Positions 47,250 to 54,700 of a stretch of 64,000 nucleotides of DNA are shown piece by piece. The position numbers and the translations under genes are program-made. The notes beneath the pieces are model-generated. The model saw nothing but the letters and a program-made list of their open reading frames with translations. It had not been told where the DNA came from and did not search any database. The stretch's first letter is position 1, and every line of letters begins with the position of its first letter. The stretch is taken from contig NZ_JACHGT010000003.1 of NCBI RefSeq assembly GCF_014202425.1, positions 434,001 to 498,000 of the forward strand, read 5' to 3'. Source of the stretch: Phytomonospora endophytica (lineage in GTDB: Bacteria > Actinomycetota > Actinomycetes > Mycobacteriales > Micromonosporaceae).

Positions 47250-47269
47250 GGAATGGAGACTACTTCAGT
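47200..47269. repeat. left copy of imperfect direct repeat (dsbA 5' end and promoter)
   Basis: The 23-bp segment 47200-47222 (codons TADFWFDP of the DsbA-like gene) and the 17-bp segment ATGGAGACTACTTCAGT (47253-47269, promoter) recur at 48598-48620 and 48622-48638. The left copy has 30 extra bases carrying the start codon. The repeats bound the lower-GC insert. Confidence 0.8.
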
Positions 47270-47427
47270 CGACTGCCTTGGCAGAACACACTCGCGGCGG
47301 CCACCGATCCCAGCAAGGTTGCAGCCAACCGCTGAGCGCCAGTCCAGAACCACCCGCCGCGATGCATGGCTCCGGCATGTCACGCGGCACTCGGCGGGGG
47401 TTGTTTCATGGGGTCTCGCATTTGGAC

Positions 47428-47454
47428 TCACATGGATTCACATGGTTTTCCACA
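47428..47454. other. origin-like patch: two iteron-like repeats and a DnaA-box-like site
   Basis: TCACATGG occurs at 47428-47435 and 47438-47445, exactly 10 bp apart, followed directly by TTTTCCACA (47446-47454), one mismatch from the DnaA box TTATCCACA. It lies 66 bp upstream of the Rep-like gene in AT-richer DNA. This is suggestive of a plasmid origin, not proof. Confidence 0.4.
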
Positions 47455-47519
47455 CACCCGCTGCGGCGGCAGTTGTTGAGAGCTACGACCATTTGCCGCG
47501 CACGCCAGGATGCGGCTCA

Positions 47520-48335
47520 ATGGTTGTCATGGATGACGCCCACGAAGACGAGCCGGCCGCCACGACGGCCGATACTCGATCTGCCCTCCTCGATCGTGCC
47601 CGCCGCACCTCCACTCCTGTCCGCAAGACCTTCGTCCAGGCTCCGAGCCAGCGAGCGGTAAGGCGGCAGGACCGGCGCGGTCCTCTGGCCGCGTTCGTGA
47701 AGAACCGAGATCTCCGCGCCCTTCAGGCCTACCTCCTGATCATCGGTGCGACGAGCAACGGCGATGGCCAAGACGGTTGGAGCACGACGCACCCCCTCAA
47801 GGTCTGGGCGAGAGCATTCGGAGCCAGCGAGACGGCAGAACCCTCCTCTGCCTCCAGCGCCACAACCAAAATCCTCACTCGCCTGAGCGAACGCAAGCTC
47901 ATCACCCGCGCCCGCAGCGGACGCGAACGCAAGATCCGCATCACGCTACTCAGAGAAGACGGAACCGGACATGCCTACGATCGCCCAGACGGGAACGCGG
48001 CACCAGACCGTTTCCTTCAACTCCCGCACAAGTACTGGACCGCCGGCTGGTGCGACAAACTCAAGCTCCCCGGACTCGCGATGCTGCTCGTAGCGCTCGC
48101 GGAGAGACCCGGCTTCGAACTACCAACAGAGAAGATGCCCCAGTGGTACGGCTGGTCAGCCGACACAGCCGAGCGAGGCTTCACAGAACTCCTCGAACAC
48201 GGAATCCTCACCAAACACCGATATCGCCGCACGGCCGCACTCAGTCCGGAGGGGTACAGCTACGTCAACAGCTATCGCCTGCTGCCGCCCTTCGCCGTCA
48301 CGCCCGGCACCGAGCCCGCCAAGATAGAACGCTGA
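47520..48335 (+). CDS. replication-initiator-like winged-helix protein of an integrated element
   Basis: This 271-residue protein is not one I can name with certainty. Its layout is that of small plasmid Rep proteins: a basic N-terminus (RRQDRRGPLAAFV), a first winged helix (about 65-135, with LTRLSERKLITRARSGRERKI as the wing region by key residues) and a second winged helix (about 175-250, with MPQWYGWSADTAERGFTELL). Base composition is clearly lower in G+C than its neighbours and codon use is less biased, indicating transfer. The ATG at 47520 has AGGA 9 nt upstream; a second ATG follows at 47529. An origin-like patch lies upstream and a small membrane-protein gene overlaps its stop. Confidence 0.55.
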   Translation: MVVMDDAHEDEPAATTADTRSALLDRARRTSTPVRKTFVQAPSQRAVRRQDRRGPLAAFVKNRDLRALQAYLLIIGATSNGDGQDGWSTTHPLKVWARAFGASETAEPSSASSATTKILTRLSERKLITRARSGRERKIRITLLREDGTGHAYDRPDGNAAPDRFLQLPHKYWTAGWCDKLKLPGLAMLLVALAERPGFELPTEKMPQWYGWSADTAERGFTELLEHGILTKHRYRRTAALSPEGYSYVNSYRLLPPFAVTPGTEPAKIER

Positions 48336-48517
48336 TGGACAGCCCTCTGATCACACCGCGCTCAGCACTCATCGTCCTCCTCGCGCTCCTCACCGCCGGG
48401 GCCGCCGGACTCACTTCCTACCTGTCCAACCGGGACCCGTTCTCGGCCCTCTTGGTCGCCGGCACGGCGGCGGCCGGCGCAACCCTCTTCTTCCAGAAGA
48501 TCATCGCGGAGAAGTAG
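48335..48517 (+). CDS. small two-helix membrane protein
   Basis: This 60-residue protein has two hydrophobic segments (about 11-27 and 37-54) separated by a short polar loop (LSNRDP) and a basic end (QKIIAEK). Its ATG overlaps the stop of the Rep-like gene by 1 nt (TGATG), so it is coupled to it. Small membrane proteins of this kind are common on actinomycete plasmids, where some take part in plasmid spread, but no specific family is recognised here. Confidence 0.6.
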   Translation: MDSPLITPRSALIVLLALLTAGAAGLTSYLSNRDPFSALLVAGTAAAGATLFFQKIIAEK

Positions 48518-48597
48518 AGCATGGGAAGTCGCCTCACCCAGCCTCAGAGCGACTTCCCTCCCGTTCAGCGCCTCCAACCTCTGGTTTCCCTCAGGAA

Positions 48598-48638
48598 GGG
48601 TCGAACCAGAAGTCGGCGGTGATGGAGACTACTTCAGT
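48598..48638. repeat. right copy of the dsbA 5' repeat
   Basis: This copy joins the 23-bp TADFWFDP codons directly to the promoter segment, with 30 bases including the start codon deleted. Its -10 TAGTCT and a GTGTTC-type upstream element are preserved, but it can no longer start a DsbA-like protein. Confidence 0.8.
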
Positions 48639-48754
48639 GTCGGCCGGCGGGACGGAACACAGTCGCAACGGCGACGATTCACGGCATCCCCGTCCGACGC
48701 CCCGGCGGCCTCGGCTCTCGGGTGTGCGGGCATGCCCGCGAGCTCGTCGGCAAG

Positions 48755-48985
48755 TCGCCGACGGCTCCTCGACGGTCCACTCGATCCCGTGCGGGGCGAG
48801 GAGGCCGAGGAAGGCGGTCGGGTGGGGGGCTTGGGCGGACGCGAGCACTCCGGGCTTGGCGCGGGGTGTGCGATGGGGCGGCGGGCGGTCTCGACGGCGA
48901 TGACCGCGGTCGTGCCGTAGGTGTCGCTGCCCCGCACGATGCCGCGGGGCGCGGTGGGACGGGTATCGAAGTCAACGTCCACACC
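48755..48985 (-). pseudogene. remnant of a saccharopine dehydrogenase-like (enoyl reductase type) gene
   Basis: On the minus strand one frame reads VDFDTRPTAPRGIVRG, then DTYGTTAVIAVETARR. A shifted frame continues AKPGVLASAQAPHPTAFLG and LLAPHGIEWTVEEPS. In order and spacing these match the C-terminal end of saccharopine dehydrogenase NADP-binding-type proteins, as I remember them. The 5' three quarters of such a gene are missing and a frameshift separates the two blocks near 48860-48875, so the gene is dead. It lies directly beside the integrated element. Confidence 0.5.
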
Positions 48986-48996
48986 AAGTGGACGCT

Positions 48997-49638
48997 TCAG
49001 TGGCGCAGGTAGGCCAGGACCGCCAGCACCCGCCGGTTGTCGTCCTCCGAGGCGCCGATGCCGAGCTTGGTGAAGATCCCCGCGGTGTGCTTGGCGACGG
49101 CGCTCTCGCTGACGTGGAGCGCCGCGGCGATCGCGGCGTTCGAGCGGCCCTCGGCCATCAGCTCCAGCACGTCGCGTTCGCGGGCGGTCAGGCCGCCGAT
49201 CGTGCCGCGCGCGTCCCCGCGCGACAGGAGTTTCGCGATGACCTGCGGGTCCATGACCGTGCCGCCGGCGGCGACCCGCCGCACGGCGTCGATGAACTGG
49301 GCGGTGTCGGTCACCCGGTCCTTCAGCAGGTACCCGACCGCGCCCTCACCGCCACCGAGCAGTTCCTGGGCGTATAGCTGGTCGACGTACTGCGAGAGCA
49401 CCAGCACCGGCAGCCCCGGACGCGCCTTCCGCGCGGCCAGCGCGGCCTGGAGCCCCTCGTCGGTGAAGGTCGGCGGCAGGCGCACGTCGACGACCGCGAC
49501 GTCGGGCGCCTCCTCGGCCAGCGCGCGGTGCAGCGCCGGGCCGTTGTCGACGGCGATCACCTCGCAGCCGTGCTCGCGGAGTGTCCGGACGAGCCCGTCC
49601 CTCAGCAGGAAGAGGTCTTCGGCGAGGACGACGCGCAC
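48997..49638 (-). CDS. LuxR/NarL-family response regulator
   Basis: This 213-residue regulator has a receiver domain with phospho-acceptor D51 in VAVVDVRLPP and acidic pocket residues near E7-D8 in LAED, and a C-terminal LuxR-type HTH (about 145-200: LTARERDVLELMAEG then VSESAVAKHTAGIFTKLG). The GTG at 49638 follows GGAG at 5 nt and lies inside the end of the kinase gene, overlapping it by 37 nt, so the two are translationally coupled. The cognate kinase and a CPBP protease lie upstream in the same operon. The last residues (VLAYLRH) are normal for this type. Confidence 0.93.
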   Translation of the reverse strand: MRVVLAEDLFLLRDGLVRTLREHGCEVIAVDNGPALHRALAEEAPDVAVVDVRLPPTFTDEGLQAALAARKARPGLPVLVLSQYVDQLYAQELLGGGEGAVGYLLKDRVTDTAQFIDAVRRVAAGGTVMDPQVIAKLLSRGDARGTIGGLTARERDVLELMAEGRSNAAIAAALHVSESAVAKHTAGIFTKLGIGASEDDNRRVLAVLAYLRH

Positions 49639-50834
49639 GGGATCTCCATGGTCACGGTGGTGGGCCCGCCGGGCGGGCTCTGGAGGACGAGGGTGCCGTC
49701 GAAGGTACCCAACCGCCGCCGCACCCCCGACAGCCCGGTCCCCCCGTCGAGTGCGGCACCTCCGTGCCCGTCGTCGGTGACGGTCACGCGCAGGATCTCC
49801 CCGTCGTGGGTCATCGCGACGGTGACGTTCCGGCCGCCTGAGTGTTTGGCCGCGTTGGCGAGGGCCTCGCTCACCGCGAAGTAGGCCGCCGACTCCAGCG
49901 GCGCGGGGAGGCGGCCTTCGAGGTCGGCGCGTACCTCGACGTCGAGGAAGCTGTCCAGCGCCAGCGAGCGGACGGCGTCGACGAGGCCGCGGTCGGCCAG
50001 TACCGGCGGGTGGATGCCGTGGACGAGGTCGCGCAGGTCGGCCAGGGCCCGCGAGGAGGTCGCGCGGACGTCGAGCAGGAGGCCGCGCGCCGCCTCGGGG
50101 TCGGTGTCGAGCAGGCGGGTGGCGTTGTCGAGGGTCATGCCGAGCGCGATGAGGCGGGCCTGGGCTCCGTCGTGCAGGTCGCGTTCGATGCGGCGGAGTT
50201 CGGCGGCCTGGGCGTCGAGGGCGTCGGTGCGGGTTCCGGTGAGCTGCTCGACGCGGCGGGCGAGCTGGGCCGAGCGGGGCGCGGCGAGCAGGAGGCGGGT
50301 CCAGCGTCCGTGGAGGCGCAGGGCCGGTTCGGCGAGGCGGAGGCCGGCGGCGATGAAGGCGAGCCCGAGGGCGAGGGCCGCGAGCATCGTCGGTGTGCTG
50401 TTGACGGGGATGAAGGCGTACCAGTTGCCGTCGTCGATGGCGCGCCAGATGAAGGGCTGGACGAAGGCGCCGAAGACGCCGAAGAGGACGAGGCTCTGCG
50501 GGAGTGCGACGAGCGCGCCGCCGACGGCGGGTTCGATCGCGGCCCATACGAGGTCGCGCCAGAAGGACTCGGCGCCGATGATCGCCCCGGCCTGTCTCCT
50601 GCGGGTGAGGTTCCGGTCGGGATTGAGGGGCGGGGGTTCGCGGACGGGCCGGGCCCAGACGCGGGCCCGGTCCGACAGGGCGCGCAGGCGGGCGGCGGAG
50701 GCGGGGAGGAGGAGCAGGCCGAGGCCGACCGGGAGCAGCAGGACGGCGAGCACGACGACCGCGCCGACGGCCCAGGCGGCGATCAGCAGCCAGCTGCGCA
50801 GCACGCAGCGGCCGAGTGCGCGGACCGGCGACAT
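49602..50834 (-). CDS. sensor histidine kinase (HisKA_3 type)
   Basis: This 410-residue membrane kinase has an N-terminal sensor with two pairs of hydrophobic segments (about 13-45 and 95-165). The HisKA_3 dimerisation domain carries H221 in IERDLHDGAQARLIALGM, and an HATPase_c domain follows with the N box EALANAAKHSGG, and VTDDGHGG with GTGLSGVRRRLG as G boxes. It should autophosphorylate H221 and pass phosphate to the adjacent LuxR regulator. The ATG at 50834 is 15 nt from the CPBP gene. The signal is unknown; the extracellular loops are short, so membrane state or a drug at the bilayer is plausible. Confidence 0.93.
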   Translation of the reverse strand: MSPVRALGRCVLRSWLLIAAWAVGAVVVLAVLLLPVGLGLLLLPASAARLRALSDRARVWARPVREPPPLNPDRNLTRRRQAGAIIGAESFWRDLVWAAIEPAVGGALVALPQSLVLFGVFGAFVQPFIWRAIDDGNWYAFIPVNSTPTMLAALALGLAFIAAGLRLAEPALRLHGRWTRLLLAAPRSAQLARRVEQLTGTRTDALDAQAAELRRIERDLHDGAQARLIALGMTLDNATRLLDTDPEAARGLLLDVRATSSRALADLRDLVHGIHPPVLADRGLVDAVRSLALDSFLDVEVRADLEGRLPAPLESAAYFAVSEALANAAKHSGGRNVTVAMTHDGEILRVTVTDDGHGGAALDGGTGLSGVRRRLGTFDGTLVLQSPPGGPTTVTMEIPCASSSPKTSSC

Positions 50835-50849
50835 TCCTCCCCGCCTTCT

Positions 50850-51620
50850 TCAAGACCGTGCGGTGGACCCGTGGATGCTAGCCCGCGCTTTCCGGGCCCA
50901 GATCAGGGCCGCGAACAGGCATGATCCACCGAACAGCGCCATGGGCGCGACCGCGCCGGACTCCTCGTCCATGACGAGCAGCATCCCGAGGTTGATGAGG
51001 GTGTGGAAGGCGCCGGCGAGCAGGAGCCGCTGTCCGCTGCGGTCGAGGGCGACGCCGAGGACGACGGACATCGACACGGCGCCGAGCACGAAGGCGGCGG
51101 CGTAGAGCGGGTCCTGGGCGAAGATCTGCACGTGCCAGGCGGCCCACAGCAGGCCGACGGTGATCGAGGAGGTCAGCACGCCGTACCTGGTGCGCAGGAG
51201 GGGCTGGAGCCAGCAGCGCCAGCCGATCTCCTCACCGCAGGCGCCGATGAACTGCGCCACGACGATCAGCGCGAAGGAGTGCTCGGGGGAATCGACACCG
51301 ATGCCGCCGCGCGGGACCGCGTAGGCGCCCGCGGCGGCGGCGATGATCAGCGGGGCCGTGAGCAGGACCGCCGGGCGGGCGCGGCCGGTGAACGTCCCGG
51401 CGAGGAGGGTCTTGATCCGGCGGCGCCAGATCAGGGCGACGGCGCCGACGGCCAGCGCCGGGCCGAACTGGACGAGCTCGATGACCTCGCCGGGGATTCC
51501 GGTGACGGGTTGCTCAGCGGCCAGCGCGCCGGAGGCGAGGAGGGCGACGGTGAAGAACACCGTCGCCGGGAGGAGGACGCGGGTGAGTGGCGCGCGGACC
51601 GGGGTGTGGAGGCTGTGCAT
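50850..51620 (-). CDS. CPBP-family intramembrane metalloprotease
   Basis: This 256-residue polytopic protein is a CPBP (CAAX protease/bacteriocin-processing) enzyme. The active site is complete: E130-E131 with R135 in CGEEIGWRCWLQPLL, H163 in AAWHVQIF and H206 in GAFHTLIN. It has about seven or eight hydrophobic segments. The gene is first in an operon with a histidine kinase and a LuxR regulator, so it may process the signal sensed by the kinase or be its target; this is inference. No bacteriocin gene is adjacent. A perfect 17-bp palindrome lies upstream (51688-51704). Confidence 0.88.
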   Translation of the reverse strand: MHSLHTPVRAPLTRVLLPATVFFTVALLASGALAAEQPVTGIPGEVIELVQFGPALAVGAVALIWRRRIKTLLAGTFTGRARPAVLLTAPLIIAAAAGAYAVPRGGIGVDSPEHSFALIVVAQFIGACGEEIGWRCWLQPLLRTRYGVLTSSITVGLLWAAWHVQIFAQDPLYAAAFVLGAVSMSVVLGVALDRSGQRLLLAGAFHTLINLGMLLVMDEESGAVAPMALFGGSCLFAALIWARKARASIHGSTARS

Positions 51621-51687
51621 GGGCTTCGCTTTCGCCGTCGGGAGGGGGACGGCTCGACGATGCCCGGTGAAACGGTGGTCGACATTG

Positions 51688-51727
51688 GACCGGGCTGCCC
51701 GGTCGGGGTGTACCTGGGTACACCCCG
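51688..51727. terminator. terminator of the RHS operon and adjacent palindrome
   Basis: CGGGGTGTACC (51704-51714) pairs perfectly with 51717-51727, only 5 nt after the RHS gene stop on the minus strand. Next to it, GACCGGGC-T-GCCCGGTC (51688-51704) is a perfect palindrome that could be an operator for the downstream CPBP operon. Confidence 0.65.
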
Positions 51728-51731
51728 GTGG

Positions 51732-54700
51732 TCAGGTGGTCTCCAGGGTGAGGCCTTCGGTGACGAGTGCGACCGGTGCCTCGTCGGGTGCGCCCGGGAT
51801 CGAGGCCGCGACGCCGATGGTGAAGGGCGTGGCGGCGGACGGTGCCTCGAAGGTGAGCCGGAGGATCGTGCCGTCGCCGACGAAAGGCGCGAGTTCCGGC
51901 GGTACGTCGACCGGCTCCGTCGTCATGGTCACCGCGTTGGCGGGCGACACGGTCGGGGCTCCGGTCGTGGTGACCGGGAGGATCAGGAATACGGGCGCAC
52001 CGGGGTGGATCGTGGTGACCTTGCCGGCCTCGGGGTCGGCCGGGTCGATGACCGTCGCCGAGCGCAGTATGAGCGTGGTGGAGACCTCGACGGCGAAGAC
52101 GCGCACGGGGATGTGCACGTCGCGGTCGAGGTGCACGCGGCGGCCGGCGAGGCCGCCGTCGGTGTGGACGCCTTCGGGGCCGGGCCGGTAGCGGCGGCTG
52201 ATCTCGGCCGGCGCGGGTGTGCCGGGCGGGGTGGCCGCGGCGGCGATGAGAGTGTCGCCGTCGTCGGCGGTGCGGATCGGCCCGTCGGCCGGGCGCACGA
52301 CCGTCAGCGCGTGCTTGCGTCCAGGACCGCCCGGTGTGACCGTCATGGGCGCGCGCTGACCGGCGAGGAGGCGCACGGTGGCGCCTTCGGCGACGGGGAG
52401 ACCGCCGATGACGACGGCGACGTCGTCGATCTGGCGCTCATAGAAGACGCGCTGGATGCCGCGGTCCTGGGCGTCGCGGGCCTTGGTCTCACTGTCGGTG
52501 TCGGAGAAGCCGTCGACGAGGGTGATGCGGTGCTTCCCCGGGCGGCAGAAGGCCACGTGGAGGCCCGCGTTGAAGGCGGTCGCCGGCAGCAGCGGGATCG
52601 CGCCCTGGTCGGTGAACTGGAAGGCCCGGGCGGCGCCGGTGGGTTCGCCGGTGACGGCCGTCTTGACGTAGAAGACGTCGGGCACACAGCCGCCGGGGTT
52701 CGGCGGAGCACCGGCGACGGGCGTCTGCGCGGGCACCGTCGCGCCCTTGTTGAACGGCGGGGAGGTCGTCCCGGTCTCGTCGGTGACCAGCGGCATCACC
52801 GTCGGGACCTGCGGCGCGGTGACGCCCGGGCCGTTCTGGAACCCGGCCACGAGGGGGTTGCCGTTGCTGGAGATGAAGTACCAGTAGCGGCCGATGTCGC
52901 CGACCACCTTCGGTTCGACGCGCAGGCGCCCCTCGGGGCTGTAGAGCCGTCCGCTCTCCTGCGAGGCCTCCTGCTCCATCCTGGACTTGTAGCCGTTGCT
53001 GGGCTGGTTGAAGGCATTGTCCCACCAGTAGTAACCGAAGACCGGCGGGACGAAGCTCCACGACTTGCCGCCGATCAGGTAGCGGAAGACGCGGGCCACG
53101 ATCTCCCCGGCGGAGTTGTGCTCCGGGTTGGTGCGCTGGGTGAGCTGCCCGTAGGGGTCGTAGATCCACTTCATCCAGTCCATGCCCATGCGTTCGAGGA
53201 GCCAGCTGTCGGCCCAGCCCGCGCCGTCGGTGGACGCGATCTTGGCGATCCGGCCCACGGCGGCTGGCTGCTTGTTCACGAACGGCGGGTCCTGGAGCTC
53301 GACGAGGCCGTCCGCACGGACGTGGGAGACGTAGGTGCGGACCGAGTTGGAGTCCTTCGAGCCGACGGCGTCGGCGAACTCGACGATGACCCGGTCGTGG
53401 ATGTGCAGGGTGAGGGTCTTGTCGCCGACCTTCTCGATTTTCACCGTTCCGGGCCGGGCCGGGTCGGGCACCGATGCCGGGAAGTAGTCCACGTCGTCCC
53501 AGATCGACCCGTGGGTGGTGTCGGTGGAGACCGTGATCCGGCCCGACATGTTCACCGGGGCGGCCAGGACGAGCGTCGGCGGGTCGGCGGTGGCGACCTC
53601 GCGCAGGACGGAGTCGTCGCCCTTCTTCAGCAGGACCCGGGGGATGTTGCGGAACTTCGCGAGCGTCTCCGCCTTCTCCTTGTCGTCGCCTCCCGGTTTC
53701 AGCACCAGGATCTTCGAGTCCGACGGGTCGACGTCGGCGTCGCACTTCGTGGTGGTCCGCAGCAGGTGGAGCATCTCCCCGCCGCGGCCGATCAGGTAGA
53801 ACAGACCGCCCCAGATCGTGCCGCTGACCAGGCTCATGATCCCGGTGTGGGTCAGGATGCTGAGGGCCTCGTAGAAGGCGCGGTAGGTGGTCAGGCCGGT
53901 GCTGACGTTGACCTTGCGGATGCCGACCGGACCGTCGGCCACGTCTTTCACGATGACGGTGAACCCACCGCCGAAGGCTTCGCCGAGGGTCGCGATGGTG
54001 GGCTGTCCGGTGGTCCAGATCTGCACGTCGTCACCTTTGCCGTAGGTGACTCCGGCCGCGTTGTCGACCTTCAGGATCCGTTTGCCGGGCTCCGGGGCCG
54101 AGATGGTCGCCTCTCCGAAGGCCGAGTAGTCGGGCATGTCGAAGTCGCGGAGCGCCGGGGCGATCCGGCCGAGCTCGAAGAGGGCGAGCGGGAAGCACGC
54201 CAGCAGCCACGGTCCCAGCCGCTGTGACTGGACGGTGTGCATCAGTTCGTGATCGGCGAGGCCCTGGTACTTGTCGGTCTCGAAGTCCTCGTCGGCCTCG
54301 GCGGTGCGGCTGTGGCCGCTCTCCGAGCGGCCGGTGGCCACAGGGGTCTCCCCGGGCGCGAAGCCGGTGACGATGACGAGGTTCGCTCCGGTCGGTTCGG
54401 TGCCGCCGCTCGGGTCGGCGATCCGGGTGGCGGTGTCGTCGGTGCTCGCCGTCGCGTAGTAGCCGGTTCTGGCCGGGGCGGGCGGGACGGTGACGATGAC
54501 CGCGCCCGTGGCCGACGGGACCGCGCCGAAGGTGAGGCGCCAGTCCGGGACGGGCGGCGGAGTCGGCGGTGTGGTCGGAGGCGGCGGCGGTTTCATCCGG
54601 ACGGGACGGGAGCCGGTGGCGTCGCTGAGGGCGAGGGTCGTCGCGGTGGCCGACCACGCGTCGGCCTGGTCTCCGCGCCACAGGTCGATGTCGGCGAACT

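Larger units (their letters stand above)
48518..48996. other. region between the insert and the response-regulator gene
   Basis: It contains the right repeat copy (48598-48638), about 115 bp of unassigned GC-rich DNA and the dehydrogenase remnant (48755-48985). No intact gene is present. Confidence 0.6.
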
